NCBI RefSeq assembly: GCF_000283155.1
Contig: NW_004454216.1
Coordinates: forward strand, 14,039,100 to 14,103,099
Origin: Ceratotherium simum simum
Lineage: Eukaryota; Chordata; Mammalia; Perissodactyla; Rhinocerotidae
Length of the DNA stretch: 64,000 bases
Direction: 5' to 3'
Part shown: positions 23,018 to 36,690 of the stretch, piece by piece
Numbering within the stretch: the first letter of the stretch is position 1
Layout: each line of letters begins with the position of its first letter
The notes under the pieces: generated by a model
What the model was told of the DNA's origin: nothing
What the model saw: only the letters and a program-made list of their open reading frames with translations
The model's database searches: none
Translations under genes and position numbers: made by a program

Positions 23018-24180
23018 TGAAAGAAAAAGACAAGACTTTCTTTAAAAAAGACTGTAACAGCATTTCTCTTCATCTACTACTTTATTCCCTAGATGAGTCT
23101 GCAAACACAGAATAGCAACATTTGGATATCACAGTTATATGATATCTAAGTTATATCATATAGTTATATAGTTAGTTAACATATAGTTAGTACTAACTAT
23201 ATAGTGATACAACTATATACTAGTTATATCATATCTCTAGTTCCTAGTAATATCTTAGCAACAGTTTAGCCAACAGGAAAAATAAATATTAATGTACTAT
23301 TAGGTTTTTCAGCTCCTCTACTTTCTCCCTCGCTTCTCTGTGATTCAATAAGATGGATGTTAGTGGAGGGGAAGGCTCAGGGTTGCCCGTAGAGAAGAGA
23401 ATGGAAGGTGAATGAGTGGGGAAGGAAGAGAAAGGTACTGCTAGCCAGTATAGTTTGATTTGGGGGCAGAGTTTTTTTGTTTGTTTGTTTTAGGTTCAGA
23501 GAGAGGGAGAAGAGAGACAGAAGAGGATTTATAAGATATTAAGATAGAGAGAGGCCGAGAATTCTAAGCTGTTTTGGTCTGTGATATAAAAGAAATCCTG
23601 CAGTGTACCTCAACTCCCTATTTTGTTATATTTTGATAGACTTCATTAGACAATTAAATTGCCTTTGTTTCTTATTTCTCACTCTGCCTTTCTCTCTTTC
23701 TCTCTCTTTCTTTCTTCCTGACATTGAGCTGGTGCTGGTATTTCTTCTGAATGCCTCACCAAGCAGAATGTGGACATCTTTGTCTGTGCTACTATTTCAA
23801 ACTTCCTTAGTTATGTACAAAATTCTACAGCAATGTTTTGTGAAAAAAATGCATGTCTTAAATGAAGAAGAAAAAATTATAAGACTTTATTCAAGTGTTT
23901 GAGTGGCACCTTTAACCTAATTTCCCAAAAAAGACCACGATTTATATTTTTCCTTCTTTACTAACTCCCTGTTATCTTCAGTAGCCTCTTAGCAGTACAC
24001 ACTACCTCAATCTTTTTATTTGTAGAGTAATACTTAATCTTTTTTTTTTAATAGAACGGAAATTAAGTGAGAAGTAACTAATGAGAACAAAGCACCCTAG
24101 AGACATGAAGATTATTATAAATTCTAGGTAGTACTACAGTCTTGGCCGAATTACATCTTAGTCAGTCTGTTCAATAATTT
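23018..24180. other. Unassigned sequence with AT palindrome and TC-rich run
   Basis: A dense cluster of short AT-rich inverted and direct repeats at 23128-23240 includes a perfect 22-bp palindrome at 23181-23202. A TCTT/TCTC run lies at 23691-23719. The 99-codon plus-strand ORF at 23603-23902 begins near it and has no domain signature. Confidence 0.5.
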
Positions 24181-24189
24181 CCCTTCAGT

Positions 24190-26440
24190 TCTAATCCCTA
24201 GCCACACTTCCTGTCATTTTAGGCCCCTCTTTTCTTTATTTCCATCTGTCCTTAACAATTTTCATTCCCCTAGTTTCTTATTTCCCTCTGTTTTCTTTCA
24301 AGCTATCAGATCTCTACTATAATCTCTGACTTCTTTGCTTATCTCCAACTCTATATCTCATTATCTAAATGACTCTTAGGTCATCCTCTATTTCCTTACA
24401 TTCTTCTTTCTCTGTTGCCTTCACTCAAAAAACCTCCAAACTTGCGTTAATGCTAAAATATGCCATCTATGCTTCTATACCCTAGGCACTGAGCACCTGT
24501 GCAGAAAATGACCAAACCAGGCAGATTGTGATCATCTGTAGTAGTTTCAAATCTCAGCTGGCTCCTCTGCACCAATAGTTAACGTGTTTATTTGTCCTTG
24601 GCCAATTCCTTCTTCTACTTCCATCAATGATTATTCCAGATCCAAAACTCTTTTCTTAAATTCCCTGATCAACTCCCACCACCTTCTTTCCCAGCAGAAG
24701 ACCTTGTCTCCAATGGTACTGATACTACTGAAGCCTTCAGATACAATCTATCTCTACTTCAAGGCTCCAAATCTACAAATCTGTTTATATACAAACTCAA
24801 GCTCATTTTCTTTTCCCCAGTATCTAAGAATTTAATGGCTTCCCATCTATGGCTTAAACCACTAAGCCTGTGAAGTCCTGATTCCTCTGGAACCTTGCTC
24901 TGCTAGTAAGGATTATCTTACCTCTTACCTCTGTGTTTTCAACCTCTGCTTCTCAACTTGCTCCTAGCTCTGAGCCTGTAAATACGCTCAGGACTTCCCC
25001 ATTATAAACAAACAAACTTCCCTTTAATGCAACAGTTTCTTCTAAGAACCACTAACCTTTCTCAGTCCTTTCTCATCCAAACTTCTCAAAAGATTAGTTT
25101 ATATTTCTATCTCTACTTTGTCATCCACGCAATCATTCCTAATGCCTAGTAATAGGATTCTTCCCCATCAAAACCCTGGAAATCTCTCGCTAAAATACTA
25201 ATGACTTCCTTATCATGGTATCTATAGGTGAATATTATTCCTTACTGTTCTGGACTTTTCTGTTGCAAACAAAATTGATCATTGTTCTGCCCATCTCTCT
25301 AGAAACAGATAGAAACACATAAAACTTTCCACTTCGTAGGCTTTATTGACACTTTATTCTTCAGTTTAAATTTCCTAATACCTTGTAGCCAATTCTATTC
25401 TGTCTCCCTACTGGACTTTTTCTTCTCTGATCAGTTAAAACTTTCCAAAGGCTATGTTGTTGGGCACCGGTCTCATTCCATACTCTTTCACTGGGACCTC
25501 TCAGCCTACACTTATTATTTTAACTACCAGCTATATAAAAATGATTTCTGAATTGATATTTCCGGTTAAAAATCTCCTTTAAATTTTGACCTTGTATACA
25601 CCAATATCTGCCAGATACCTCCATTTGAGTGGCCTGAAGCCCTCTCTAAAATTAAAATGTCTCAACATCGGCCCATCCTCTTCCTCTCTAAACCTACTTC
25701 TCTAGGATCTTTTATACAAATTAGAGGCTTTACCATCTACCTAGTCACTCACACTATAAATATATATTCTTAATTATTCCTTCACCCTTGCCTTTCCCAT
25801 TCAATAAATATCCCACTGATTTTACCACCAAAATATTTCTCAAATATACCCAGTGCTTTTTGTTCCTACTGTTACTGCATTATCTTTAAAATGGATTATT
25901 TTAGCAGCATCCCAATTGTCTCCAAGCTAACCCTCTCAAATTCATTCTCCATTTGTCTACTCCTGCTTATAATCCTTCTATGCCTCTCCATTGCTTATAA
26001 GAAAAAGAACCAAGATCCCAAACATGACATAGAACATCCTCCACAATCTGGCTTCTATCCATCATCTAGTCATCCATTGCCACTATTGATCTTCTACTTT
26101 ATGCTTTAGCCACATTAGTGGAGTTCCCTAGATACCACCTGTTTTAAGCCTCTCTATCTTTGCTGACTGTCTATTTCTGGTTTCAAATGCCTATCCACCT
26201 TTATCTGACCTAGTCATCAATTAAGAAACTTTCTGTAGGAAGAATCCCCCCCTCTATTCCCCATGATCCTGAATCCAGGTTAGAGTCTACTCACAAGCAG
26301 TCAATCACTGTGCTTACTTTGCTGTGCCTATCTCCTCATTGGATCAGGTCCTACTTGAGAGCAATGGCCATAGCTTTTCATTACCTAACATGATGCATAA
26401 TAGACCCTTAATAAATATTTGTAAAAAGTGAATGAACAAG
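24190..26440 (+). mobile_element. Long L2 LINE copy, plus strand
   Basis: A pyrimidine-rich plus-strand stretch follows the L2 order over about 2.2 kb. Landmarks are TTTCTCATCCAAACTTCTCAAAAG near 25070 (reverse transcriptase region), 'catccacgcaatcattcctaatgcc' near 25122, the ORF2 C-terminal segment near 25910-26100, and the 3' terminus CCCTTAATAAATATTTGTAAA near 26405. The reading frame is destroyed. ORFs at 24584-24835 and 25891-26109 are leftovers. Confidence 0.7.
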
Positions 26441-29380
26441 TAAATGTATTCTACCAAAAAAATGCTCATGTACCAAATTTAACCTAAAAACTCCTTTATG
26501 AATATCTTACTCTAAACCCAGCTACCACTATGTATTTTTGAGAGAGCTATCATTATTTGACTCTCTCCCACTAATGATCATAAAGGTTAATTTTAATAAA
26601 TTAATGTTGAATCTTTATGCTTTTGTTCCAGGAAAGTTCCTTGTCATAATATCTGGAGATATAAAATTATGCTATAAAATAATTAAAAATTATAAACTTT
26701 TTTTGATAATGAAAAAAATTATGATAGCGATAAAATTCTGTTTTAAGTGAAATAACATGTGATAAAAAGACACAGATAACCTAAAAGTTTATTATTAGCC
26801 TATTATAGATTCTTTCGTACCCAACTTCTTACCCAAGATAAAATTTCTGATTTTTATTTTCAACTTCCTTAAGTTTCCCTGCTTTACGGGTTGATGGCAT
26901 ATAGACTGTTATAGAGAGAATAAGGAGAAGCAAAGAATCAGAAACATGGAAAACAATTTACAAATAATCTCTCCAAGATTATACATATTGTATATATATT
27001 AGATGTGCAGTAGGAGAATATCCTGCTACTGAGATAATATGGGTAGAAACTGGGCAGTTCATTTCAATGACAAAACCTTGGATATCTCTTATCCTGTAAA
27101 ACAAAGGCTTCACTAGCCAAGAAAGTCCCCTTATGAATAATGGTCGATGGGGGCAGGACCTGAATTTAAAGATAAATTATGTACTTTGAGTGATGTCAAG
27201 AGATGCCAAATCAATGAAACTCTATTACTTGAATTTAGCAGCTGGAGTGAGGTCATCCAAACTTTCAATTCCCATTCCAGTAAGACTGTCTCTAGCAGCA
27301 CCAGCAAAACAACACCAGGCAGTAACCACAGATTCACATTATTTCAAAAAATTAAGATACTGTGTTGTCTAAAGAAATAGAAATTACCTTTTGCCTTAAC
27401 ATATCTCAAAAAAGAAACTCTGAGATTCCATTTTAACTTTTGCTTTAAAATGGAAAGCCACCTATAAATTCATTAATATATGTCAAATATAATAAAATAA
27501 CAAAAAAAAAGTAGGGAAGATGAATTAAATTTTATCAAAGCTTCAGTCATTAAGTTCAACTGTTATTATTTGTCAGGATGCAATTAGTTGGTACATGGTT
27601 TTATAATAACACTTTCTGTAACTTGACAGAGTTTAAGACAAAAGTTTAAGATCAAGAGCATTCTAAGACTTAAGGATTATTTTTGTCAGTCTAACCAGGT
27701 AACATTTAAAATGTCCCGGATCCTTATTCCAAGAGTGGAGATCTTTAAGAGATCAGAGACTTTTAGTCCCTTGAACTTTCGGTGGCATTTAGAATCTCTC
27801 TCAGAAGGAAGTGGGGTGGTGACTTTTACGTTTTAATGTTTCCAAAGGCTTTCATGACGTATGATAGGAGTTGAACACATCCTCCCAGCAACTGGCTTTC
27901 TGGCAGCTTGCCTCTGCTGTATACCACTTAAGTACCCGAGACTTGAGTCACTGAAGACCTCTCAATATTTATCAACCGCTAATTGGTTTTTGTCTTTCCA
28001 AGTAAAGTATCTTTAGGATGCCTATTTTCCCTTTCTGCTCCCCAGTTGACTTTCTTCTGCTATCAAGAGTTAGTAGTGGGATTTGGCTTTTATTACGAAA
28101 GAACTAGGCAGGCAGAGTTACCAGGAGGGATCCTAAAGACACCATCAAGTCAGATTAACGGACAGTGTTTCCTGGTGGATTTCTGAAAGCACGTAAGCAA
28201 ATAACAGTTTACTTATGAGAGGACTTTAACATTTTACTGTAAAAGTTTACTCTAAATATTGATTACATTTTAAAATTTGTACTTTTCTTCTGCATTTTTG
28301 CCAGTTAAGCTAAAAAACAACCATGCATTTGATTAACCTTAATATAATTAAGATAAAACAATATTAAAAGGATTAAAAAGAGGATGATTTAAACACACAC
28401 ACAAGACAAGAGCCATACTCTCATGATAATTATTTTAAATAGGAGCAAATTACAACGAACTGATTTTAGTGGTTTTTAATATGACAAATTTTAGATCCAA
28501 AGTCTGGTTACTGAATTATTTTGTAGAACTGAAACCTCACTGAAAAAGGTTGATGCCTTTAAATTGGGCAGAGGGAAATAAATGTTTCTCAGCAAACACT
28601 CCTGACCTTATTAGGCTTCAGGAAGCGTGCGGAGGTAAGCTCTTTCCTAAGGGGTCATCGTCTCTGAGGATAGAAAAGGGATCCAGTTGCCAAGTGACGT
28701 TCTAATTCTCATGGTTGGGCCTGCTGTCTGGAAAAAAAGTCATGCTCCATTTAGTAATTCCAATGTTTCTTCCTCTTCCTGTAAATGGAGGGTGCGGGAG
28801 TAGGGAACACATTCATTCACAAAAAAGGAATAGAAATATGTATCCCATGGGAAGGAGCCATTTATAGAACTGTCTAAAAATATGTATTTGGGCAGGTCAG
28901 ATGATATTTTGCAATATTATTGCAATGACCATTAGGTTTGTACACTGGCTTTGGACATGGGTTCATTTCTAAAGCAGGAGTCATTTTGAAGAACTAACAA
29001 AATGGGTTTGCCAAACAGATAAATTGTTATATGGCTAATTTCTTTGTATCTACTTCAAACTAGCTTCCCCAAGCAGAACTTATAGCTATCTGTGAAATTA
29101 AAAAAGGAGTAGTCTACTTAAGATTCCTTACCAATGACATTAGCCTCATAATATAGTCTTACAAGTTATAGTCTTTTTAATTTAGCATATAATTTTATGA
29201 CATTAAATAGGTCATAAAAATAACTGGACAAGGGAAAATTGAGACATTGCAGGAGAAATCCAGGTCATAGAGCTCATCAGGCGCAGTTGACTAGAAAACT
29301 GATCATTCTTGGACTTTGCTAATTTGAGACATGGATTGGTTTTCATCACAGCTAATAGGGGCTATTTGAGAATAGGTACA
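26441..29380. other. Unassigned AT-rich sequence
   Basis: Nothing recognised across nearly 3 kb. Opposed ORFs near 27131-27380 are mutual shadows. No processed-pseudogene hallmark (poly-A with a duplicated target) was seen. Confidence 0.45.
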
Positions 29381-29394
29381 GGATGGCATGTAAG

Positions 29395-29577
29395 GGACAT
29401 AGATTATAGACAGGGGTCTTGGCTTCCAGGCTTCACCACATCCCTACTGCCCATCACACACTGGGTGGTCTTGGGACAAGATTTTAACCTCTTTAAACCT
29501 CAGGTTCAAGACCAGGAGTGAGGACTGAATAATTTCTAATGCTTTCTCTGGCTCTAAATTCTGTGATTCCATGTTGT
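29395..29577 (+). mobile_element. MIR3-like SINE, plus strand
   Basis: GGTCTTGGCTTCCAGGCTTC, then TGGTCTTGGGACAAGATTTT, then AACCTCTTTAAACCTCAGG, then TCTGGCTCTAAATTCTGTGA are in MIR3 order on the plus strand. Confidence 0.65.
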
Positions 29578-31600
29578 ACTATCTTTAGCTCTCTCTCAAT
29601 TGGGAAGGAAGACTGTGCTTTTCTTGTGTTTTCTTGTTCATTCAAGTCAACATTTCACCCAAAAATGAACCACAGTTTTATTTTCTAGAATTCATCATTA
29701 GACTTTCTGACTTGCATTTTTTTTTTATCCATGAGACAAACAGGATGCATCATGCCCTGTCCCTCAGAGAAAAGCTGCATCTAACTCAAGGATCGAAATA
29801 GAAAGGACTGAGGTCACACTCTTCCTGAGAGGATGGCCACTTTCTGCATGGGAGGCTGCACTCTCTCGGCGGGTAAATCAGATCTTCCTACCTCTTTACT
29901 GCTCATCCCTTTAGCCTCCCCAAGACCATCATGCTGTACATGCAGCTATATATGATTTTCTTTACTGAAATGTTGGTGCAATTTAAGATGATAACTAAAC
30001 AAAAGAGAAAAACTAAAGCTTTATGGTAAATAGCATATTTTCAATTTCCAAAGTGAAAACGCAAAAGTTGAGTTCTGCACAAGCACGTCCACTCATAGAC
30101 ATCTCCCTCATACTTTCTAATTTACCCCCCACCTCATAATAAAACTAACAGCCATCTCTTCTAGTGTTTCCTTTTCAAAACTGCTGTTGGCTAATCTTCA
30201 CCCATCTTTTTCAGGAAATGTTAGCACTACCTATTCCCTGGATATATTCCTCTACGGTGCATTTTCCCATGTCTGAATTATACAGCCTGCATTCTTGAAG
30301 GGGAAGGATTTTGACCATGTAATAAAGAGACAGGAACCAACTAACTGCCCGAAAAACCCTTCCTTAGAATAGAGGAGAAAGACAAATGAGCCATGTCCAA
30401 GTCCTTGTCTTTGTCCTAAATCAGAAAAACGAAGTGAAGATCATGTTTAGATTAAGAGATATTATCCTGACTTTTTTCACTATCCTGGTATTTGGAGGTG
30501 TCTGGCCTTGTGGAGGAAGGAGATGCTATATGAAAGTAGGTCAGAGAAAGAAGAGATCAGTAAAATCCAACGTTAGCAGTAAAATGCACGAGCCAACTGA
30601 ACCATCATATAAGCAAGAGCCAAGTCTGGATTGCAATATCAACCACAGAAAGTAACTTTGCTGGAATGTCTAAGAGATTTCCAGTGGTCTGGTGGTGAGG
30701 CAGAAGAATTGTGCCCAAATTTCACCAGCTCTGATTTCTGTTTGTTGAATAGGTTTCTTGGGAGTAGAGTCTAATTATCCTATTTCCATAGAATATCTGC
30801 CACTAGTTCATCAAAGTAACCCCTAGTTACACTCTGGTTCCAACATTTAGTGCCTCTGCCATCTGGGAAGCCAAAAGATTGCTTTACCACATATAAATAT
30901 GTGCACTGGTGAGGATTATTAAGCGTTGTTTGGTTTTGAGTGTGGTATTCTCACTCCGAACAGATGAATTCTGTACCTAATGAGAAATAAACAGAAGGGT
31001 CAGATAGAGATAAAATGTATTACTGACTTATATTTGATGAAGCCCGATTAGAAAACTTCTCTTGCCCCTGAAAACAAAATGGGTTTCTTCACATGTCTAG
31101 GCACTGGGACTTATACTGGAGCAAGTTGGGTCTGCAGAGTGGCACACACTTTATTAGCTGCCTCGCATCAAGCTATACACAGAGAGCTCGAGAGGAAAGG
31201 TCACATATGCTGAGCAATCTTGAGCATATTGACATGGAGCACTAGAAAAAAGAGATATAGATCATGTAAGTCAGACTTCCACCATCTCACCCATTGTATA
31301 AATCATTCCTCTTTCCAAGAAAAGGAACAAGTGAGAGATCAGAGAAAGGTAAATGGTCTTGTCGTAATATTTTTGAGAGAATGGAAGTTCCTTATTTATG
31401 AACTAAAGTAGAACATGGGAAAAGGAAGTGGGTGGCTTCCCTCACAATGGTAATGAGACTAATAACTTTCAGCAGATTAACCTGAATTTATACTATGAAC
31501 TTATTAAGGTTCATTTTTTCAAATTAGTGATTATAAAACCCAGACTCTATCTAACAATTTTAATATTGCTGCTATTTGTTTCTTTCTTCAGAGCTTGTGG
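29578..31600. other. Unassigned sequence with an 89-codon ORF
   Basis: No repeat family recognised. The plus-strand frame 30386-30655 (89 codons, hydrophobic stretch near residues 27-40, then Lys/Arg-rich) has no recognised homologue and no supporting codon or splice evidence. Confidence 0.45.
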
Positions 31601-31604
31601 TAGA

Positions 31605-32900
31605 GTCATTCCTTTATTTGCTCAGCAAATGTAGAGTCCTTACTTTGTGGCAGATACTAGGGACACCATAGTGCCCTTGAAGAAAGCATGATATACTTGA
31701 GGAGATAAACAACTGAATAAACAACTTCCATATATAGAGGAAAGCGTTAGAGCAGAGGAGAGTGATGGGAAAGCTTCACAGAGATGGTGACACTGAAATA
31801 GAAATTGGAAAGATGAATTGGAGTTAAACTGGAGGCAAGAGAAGGGAAAGCATCCTAGGCAGAGAGAGCATCATGCCCAAGGTGTGGAAAGCAATACTAC
31901 CTCAGGGAGCTTCAGGTAATGAGTGCGGTTTGCCTGGAATTCAAGGGACACGGGAAAGGTGGATTTCTTCATCTGCCCCCACTACCATTGTGCCACTTCC
32001 TTCCTAGGACATCACTTCACACTTTTATGCAAATTACTTATTAGACCCTCTTTCCCTGCCAAGGTCAAGACAATAACAAAAAGGGAGCCATATTATTCTT
32101 TAATGATTTTTCCCTACTTTCACAAAAAGAAGAGTAACTTCTATCAAGACCATGGTTTATTTCTTGGTAGTATTTCCTTAATATCTATCTTTGGGGGAAA
32201 AAAAATTCTTATATTTATACTTTGTTTTGTTTAGAGAGTAAGCCCAATTTTTCCCACACATTTTTTTTAATTTTATTTACTGTCGTGTCTATTTCTGGGG
32301 ATATTTTCAGAAGTTTGTTCCTAGGACTCTTGTTTGCCCAACTACACTTTAAACTCCATGAAATCATAAGAGAAAATGTCTTATTCAGGAAAGCAGAGGT
32401 CGTGAGTGTACTATGTGTGAAACTTCAGAACACATCTGAAAAACAGGACAAAATTTGATCATGGAAAATTAGGCAAGTGCCAGCTGATTAAGAGCCTTGA
32501 ACTCTTCATAAAGAAGTCATTTGAAGGAAGTAACATGATCATATCTGTTTCTTAAAAAAATGTGTGGTGAATGGACTTAAGTGGAAAGACTAAAGACGTG
32601 AAGGGCGACTATATTAAAGTGCTGTAGTATTCATGGGAATAAACTATTATTGAAACTTTAGCTAGGATGAGGTTAAAGGAGAGAAGAAAGGGGTGGACCT
32701 AGGAAATGTTTAGGAGGTCAGTTCAACAGGATGAGGTAGAGGAGATGGAGTAATTAAGGGTAGAGAAGGGTGAAGCCCTTTGCTGAGATTAGAAACACAG
32801 CAGGAAAGGGAGTTTATGGGACAGTGAGTGGGGAGAAATACTAAATTTGATTTTGGACATTTTTAGCTTGAGACTTCTATGGGCCAATCAGATTACAATT
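31605..32900 (-). mobile_element. L2 LINE, minus strand, interrupted by a 510-bp block
   Basis: The left part (31605-31945) has the L2 3' end in reverse: TTTATTTGCTCAGCAAATG, 'gacactgaaatagaaattgg' and 'ggaaagcatcctaggcagagag'. The right part (32456-32900) resumes further 5' in ORF2: GAACTCTTCATAAAGAAGTC, 'ggaagtaacatgatcatatctg', then 'ttggacatttttagcttgag'. Orientation and order agree, so the two parts look like one original copy. Confidence 0.65.
31946..32455. other. Unclassified block inserted in an L2
   Basis: This sequence separates two collinear L2 pieces and does not look like L2. It carries two plus-strand ORFs (31923-32234 and 32222-32458) that are AT-rich and lack domains. No TG..CA ends or clear duplication were found. 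Confidence 0.35.
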
Positions 32901-34428
32901 CTTTTGGAATATTTTCAAAGTTAGTAAAAGGTCCTATAGGAGTAGATTCAATTTTTCAAAAACTGACAAAATTACCTTAGAAATAGAATTGCCATATAAA
33001 GTGTATTTGCTGTGAAATGCTCTTTTGTTTTTGTTTTCAAGGAGTGTGATTCCAAATTAGTTACGTATATGATTTTCTATAACCTTACTATAATGCAACT
33101 TACTTTTTAGCCCAAGTTGAGGCACCTTGGCATAGACTAAAGACCCATGACAGATGGGTCTGCTTAGGCAATCAGAAATAAGATTTAAAAAGTAGAGTCA
33201 GAGAATAAAGGAAAAAATTCTTAGTGGAAAGATAGACCGTATCAGTCAAATCTCTTCCACTTCCCTCTCATCTGCTTACTCAGTGCCAGGAGATATTTTT
33301 ATTCTGTCAAGTCTCAGGTAATGTTTCCAATGAAACATTGTTTCTTGACGCTTCAACATATCTTCCACAATGAGATGAAATTTCCTGAGTTAAGATTCAT
33401 CTCCTTTTTGCAGACTCTAAAATAAGAAGACTTTAAATAATAGAAGAGAAATGTATTCTTAAATATATAAATCCAGAAAATGGCCAATCTCTTAAGATTT
33501 TATGAATAGCTTACTTTCATGGGCTATCATCAAGAATTATCTGAGAATTACTCAGAATATTAAATTGCAATTATCTATATGACTAATGATGAGGTCTTTA
33601 AACGCTATATTTTTCTCCAGGGGATTAAAAATAAGCAAATGAATGTGCTCTACATCTCTCTTGATCACGTAGCCGAGGTCATTAATTACTGTAGGGAAGC
33701 GATCCACATACAGTAAATATTGCATTTCCAAAAGGAATAGGATTGTATCTTACAGTTTTTTCAGATTCGGCAATGGATGATAGTCCCAGGAGGCCTCTGT
33801 TTTGACAGCACAAGTGAGGGATGAATTGAAATTTATCTAAATGCCCAATAGTCTAAGAAATGGAGAATAAACACAGGAAGGCTATATAGTATAGAATTCT
33901 AGCAAAGTTTTAAATTCCTAAATAATAATTTTTAAGACTATAGAAACTTTTGCCCTGAAAGTATAGATAGAATTTACTATGTTATTCCCTAAGACTGCAT
34001 TGTAGTCTCCTATAGATCCAATTTTTACAAATATTTGGTATATTGGAAATGGGCAAGTAACACAGTCTTAATTTATAAGTTCAATGTTAAATAATTATTT
34101 GGGTATCTCATAACAATCATTTGCTAAAGGAGTATGTTTTAGATTAACATATATACTATTCCATAAGGCATATGGAATTATATTAATTTTTAATAAAAAT
34201 AACAATACATTTATGAAGTAAAAATATCCAACAGAAGAAAGGCAATTAAATAAGAAATAAGTCTTCCTCCTGTCCCAGCAACCCAGGACTTACCTTCTGC
34301 AGCCTCCCTATCTTCCCCTCTCCCAACCTATTGATAAGGAACTACTATTATCAATTAATAGTTTTTTGTATATTCTACTGCAAAAATCCTCTGGATATAC
34401 AGTATATATGTTATCCATCCATAGATCT
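32901..34428. other. Unassigned AT-rich sequence
   Basis: Nothing recognised. Confidence 0.45.
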
Positions 34429-34931
34429 ATCTATCTCCTTTTTTTTTCCTTTGGTGAAGAAAAAAAACTGAGCTAACATCTGTCACTGATCTTCCTCTTT
34501 TTTTTTTTTTTAAAGATTTTATTTATTTATTTTTTCACCCCCAAAGCCCCAGTAGATAGTTGCATGTCATAGCTGCACATCCTTCTAGTTGCTGTATGTG
34601 GGACACGGCCTCAGCGTGGCAGGAGAAGCGGTGCGTGGGTGCGTGCCCGGGATCCGAACCGGGGCCGCCAACAGCAGAGTGCGTGCACTTAACCGCCAAG
34701 CCACGGGGCTGGCCCTGATCTTCCTCTTTTTGCCAGAGAAAGATTGTCCCTGTGCTAACATCTGTGCCAAACTTCCTCTATTTTTGTATGTGGGACATTA
34801 CCACAACATGGCTTGATGAGCAGTGTGGAGGTCCGCACCTGGGATCCAAAACCGTCAACCACAGGCCGCCAAAACTGAGCACGCAAACTTAACCAATAAG
34901 CCACCGGCCAGCTCCAATCTATCTCCTTTTT
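34429..34931 (-). mobile_element. Older ERE-type SINE, minus strand, hosting a younger SINE
   Basis: The 15-bp duplication ATCTATCTCCTTTTT is at 34429-34443 and 34917-34931. The older SINE body is 34444-34485 plus 34732-34916, with the module TGTGCTAACATCTGTGCCA and the head CTTAACCAATAAGCCACCGGCC in reverse. It is clearly more mutated than the SINE inside it. Confidence 0.9.
34486..34731 (-). mobile_element. Younger ERE-type SINE nested in the older one
   Basis: The perfect 17-bp duplication CTGATCTTCCTCTTTTT is at 34486-34502 and 34715-34731. The body (34503-34714) has a T-rich tail on the left, the AGCAACTAGAAGGATGTGCA module, and the head CCACGGGGCTGGCC on the right. The target lies in the 'atcttcctc' tail module of the host SINE. 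Confidence 0.96.
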
Positions 34932-36690
34932 AGCACAAATATGAACACATCATAACCTATCATGCTTTGTAATTTATTTTCAATGAATATATCTTGAATA
35001 CTGTTTCATATTAATAAATAAAGAACTACTTTTTTTCTTTTTCATAGTGTAAGTATGGTGTTCCATTGTATGAATGAGACATAATTTTAGAAACAGCTTT
35101 TCCTAAACCTTATATAGGTTTGGTGAGAAACTATACTGGCCTTTGAAGGCTCAAGAGTAGAAAATCCACTTGCTGTTCAAGTCAGTCTCAATTCCATTTC
35201 ACTTCTCTGAATAATTTTATAGGTGAAAGAGTCCTCCCATCCCAAAAATAAATGTAGGGGTCTCCGATACTCCATTCCACTTTGAGGAGTTTTAATCTTA
35301 AGAATACAGACTCTCAAAACACTTAGATCTTTGACACGTTAAATTGAAAAAGTCAGTGTAATTATAGATATTTTCTCCCTCTATACACTTAAGCCGCACC
35401 TTCAAAATGTGTTATATTGAATATATATTAATTAGAAAATTAGTTTTTAAAAACTTAATAATAACATAAAGAACTTTAAGAGGATTGCAAGGTCAAGGAA
35501 AATTGTTGGTCAAAGGAAGTTCGTGCATCTGATTGCTCACAGAAGTCATAGATACCATCCGTAGGCTTCTGCCTGTTGCTTAATAGACTGGGATTCTTGA
35601 GTCAGGAAGTGAATTCCTGAGATAAATACTCTGTGGGAATTTCTTGTGTCCTTCTCAGATTCTTTTTTGAAGACCATCAGCAAAAATTATTTACCATAAT
35701 GGAACTTAGGGAGACAATTGATCTCAAAAGTTTACTCATTTCCTATGCTTGTATGTCATGAATCTGCAAAGTCAACACCTACTCTCAGAGCTCACAAACC
35801 AGTGTAAACAGCAGAGTGTAGAGTCCCCGGCCACTTCCTTCCAAAGACCCTGGCTCCTATAGGGCAGCTTGGAGTAGGAGCCAGCCCACTCCTCTAATTT
35901 AATAAAACTGGGGATCTTTGTGGGACTGTGTGTTTCTCTGACAATACTTATCTACTTGAAGTTTCCCTCTTGACTCTCAGAAAGTTAATCATTTAACAGC
36001 ATTTTACTGAAAATATTACTAAAACTTGACAGTGTGGCACTCTGCTTTGAAGGAATACAGACAGAGAAAATGAGCTTAGTGTATCTGCAATCAAACTTCA
36101 TTTTGGAAGGAAAGAATATCCCTAATCAGATCGTGGATTCAGTGTAGCTGGTGCCTGAAACGTGTCCCCTTCCCAATAATACAGCCTTCCATATACTCCA
36201 TGTTGATCCAGGCTATCAGACAAGACTTAGCCTGAGTTTGCTCCGCTAAGAGTCTACTGTATGTTAATTGTTCTAGACTCCAGTGCTTTCCTATCTGGCA
36301 GTGAAGCCTACTAAATTAAAAACTGAGGGCTGTGGCTCTTTCCCAAGTCTGGATCCTGCCTCCATTTTCCTGTCCACAGTTCTCCTACATATAGGAAGTT
36401 CTCATAATGTCTAGCACTTCATCTAGAATTCTCTGCTCTACTATCCCACCCACTAAGCTAAACCACTTGATATCAATGATCACATTATGTTCATGAGAGC
36501 TTGCTGTGTCCATTAGGCACGAGGCGTTGTGTGGCCTGCGCGTGGGGCGGTTTTCTGAGGCAGTATCGGTAGCTAAGTGAGTTTGTCCAGCTCTTTCCCT
36601 GCCTTAATCTTTGACTCGAGCTTGGTTACTCCTTTCCTAACACCTTGCATTATCCCCGTTGCAGAATGTCTCATTCCTGCATCTATCTGA
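34932..36690. other. Unassigned sequence
   Basis: Nothing recognised. Confidence 0.45.

Noticed and set aside
27131..27380. Opposed ORFs suggesting an overlapping gene pair
   Set aside because: They are mirror frames of the same bases; neither shows a domain, and no poly-A or target duplication marks a processed pseudogene.
30386..30655. 89-codon ORF with hydrophobic segment and basic tail
   Set aside because: No recognised homologue, no splice or promoter evidence, and such frames are expected by chance over 64 kb.
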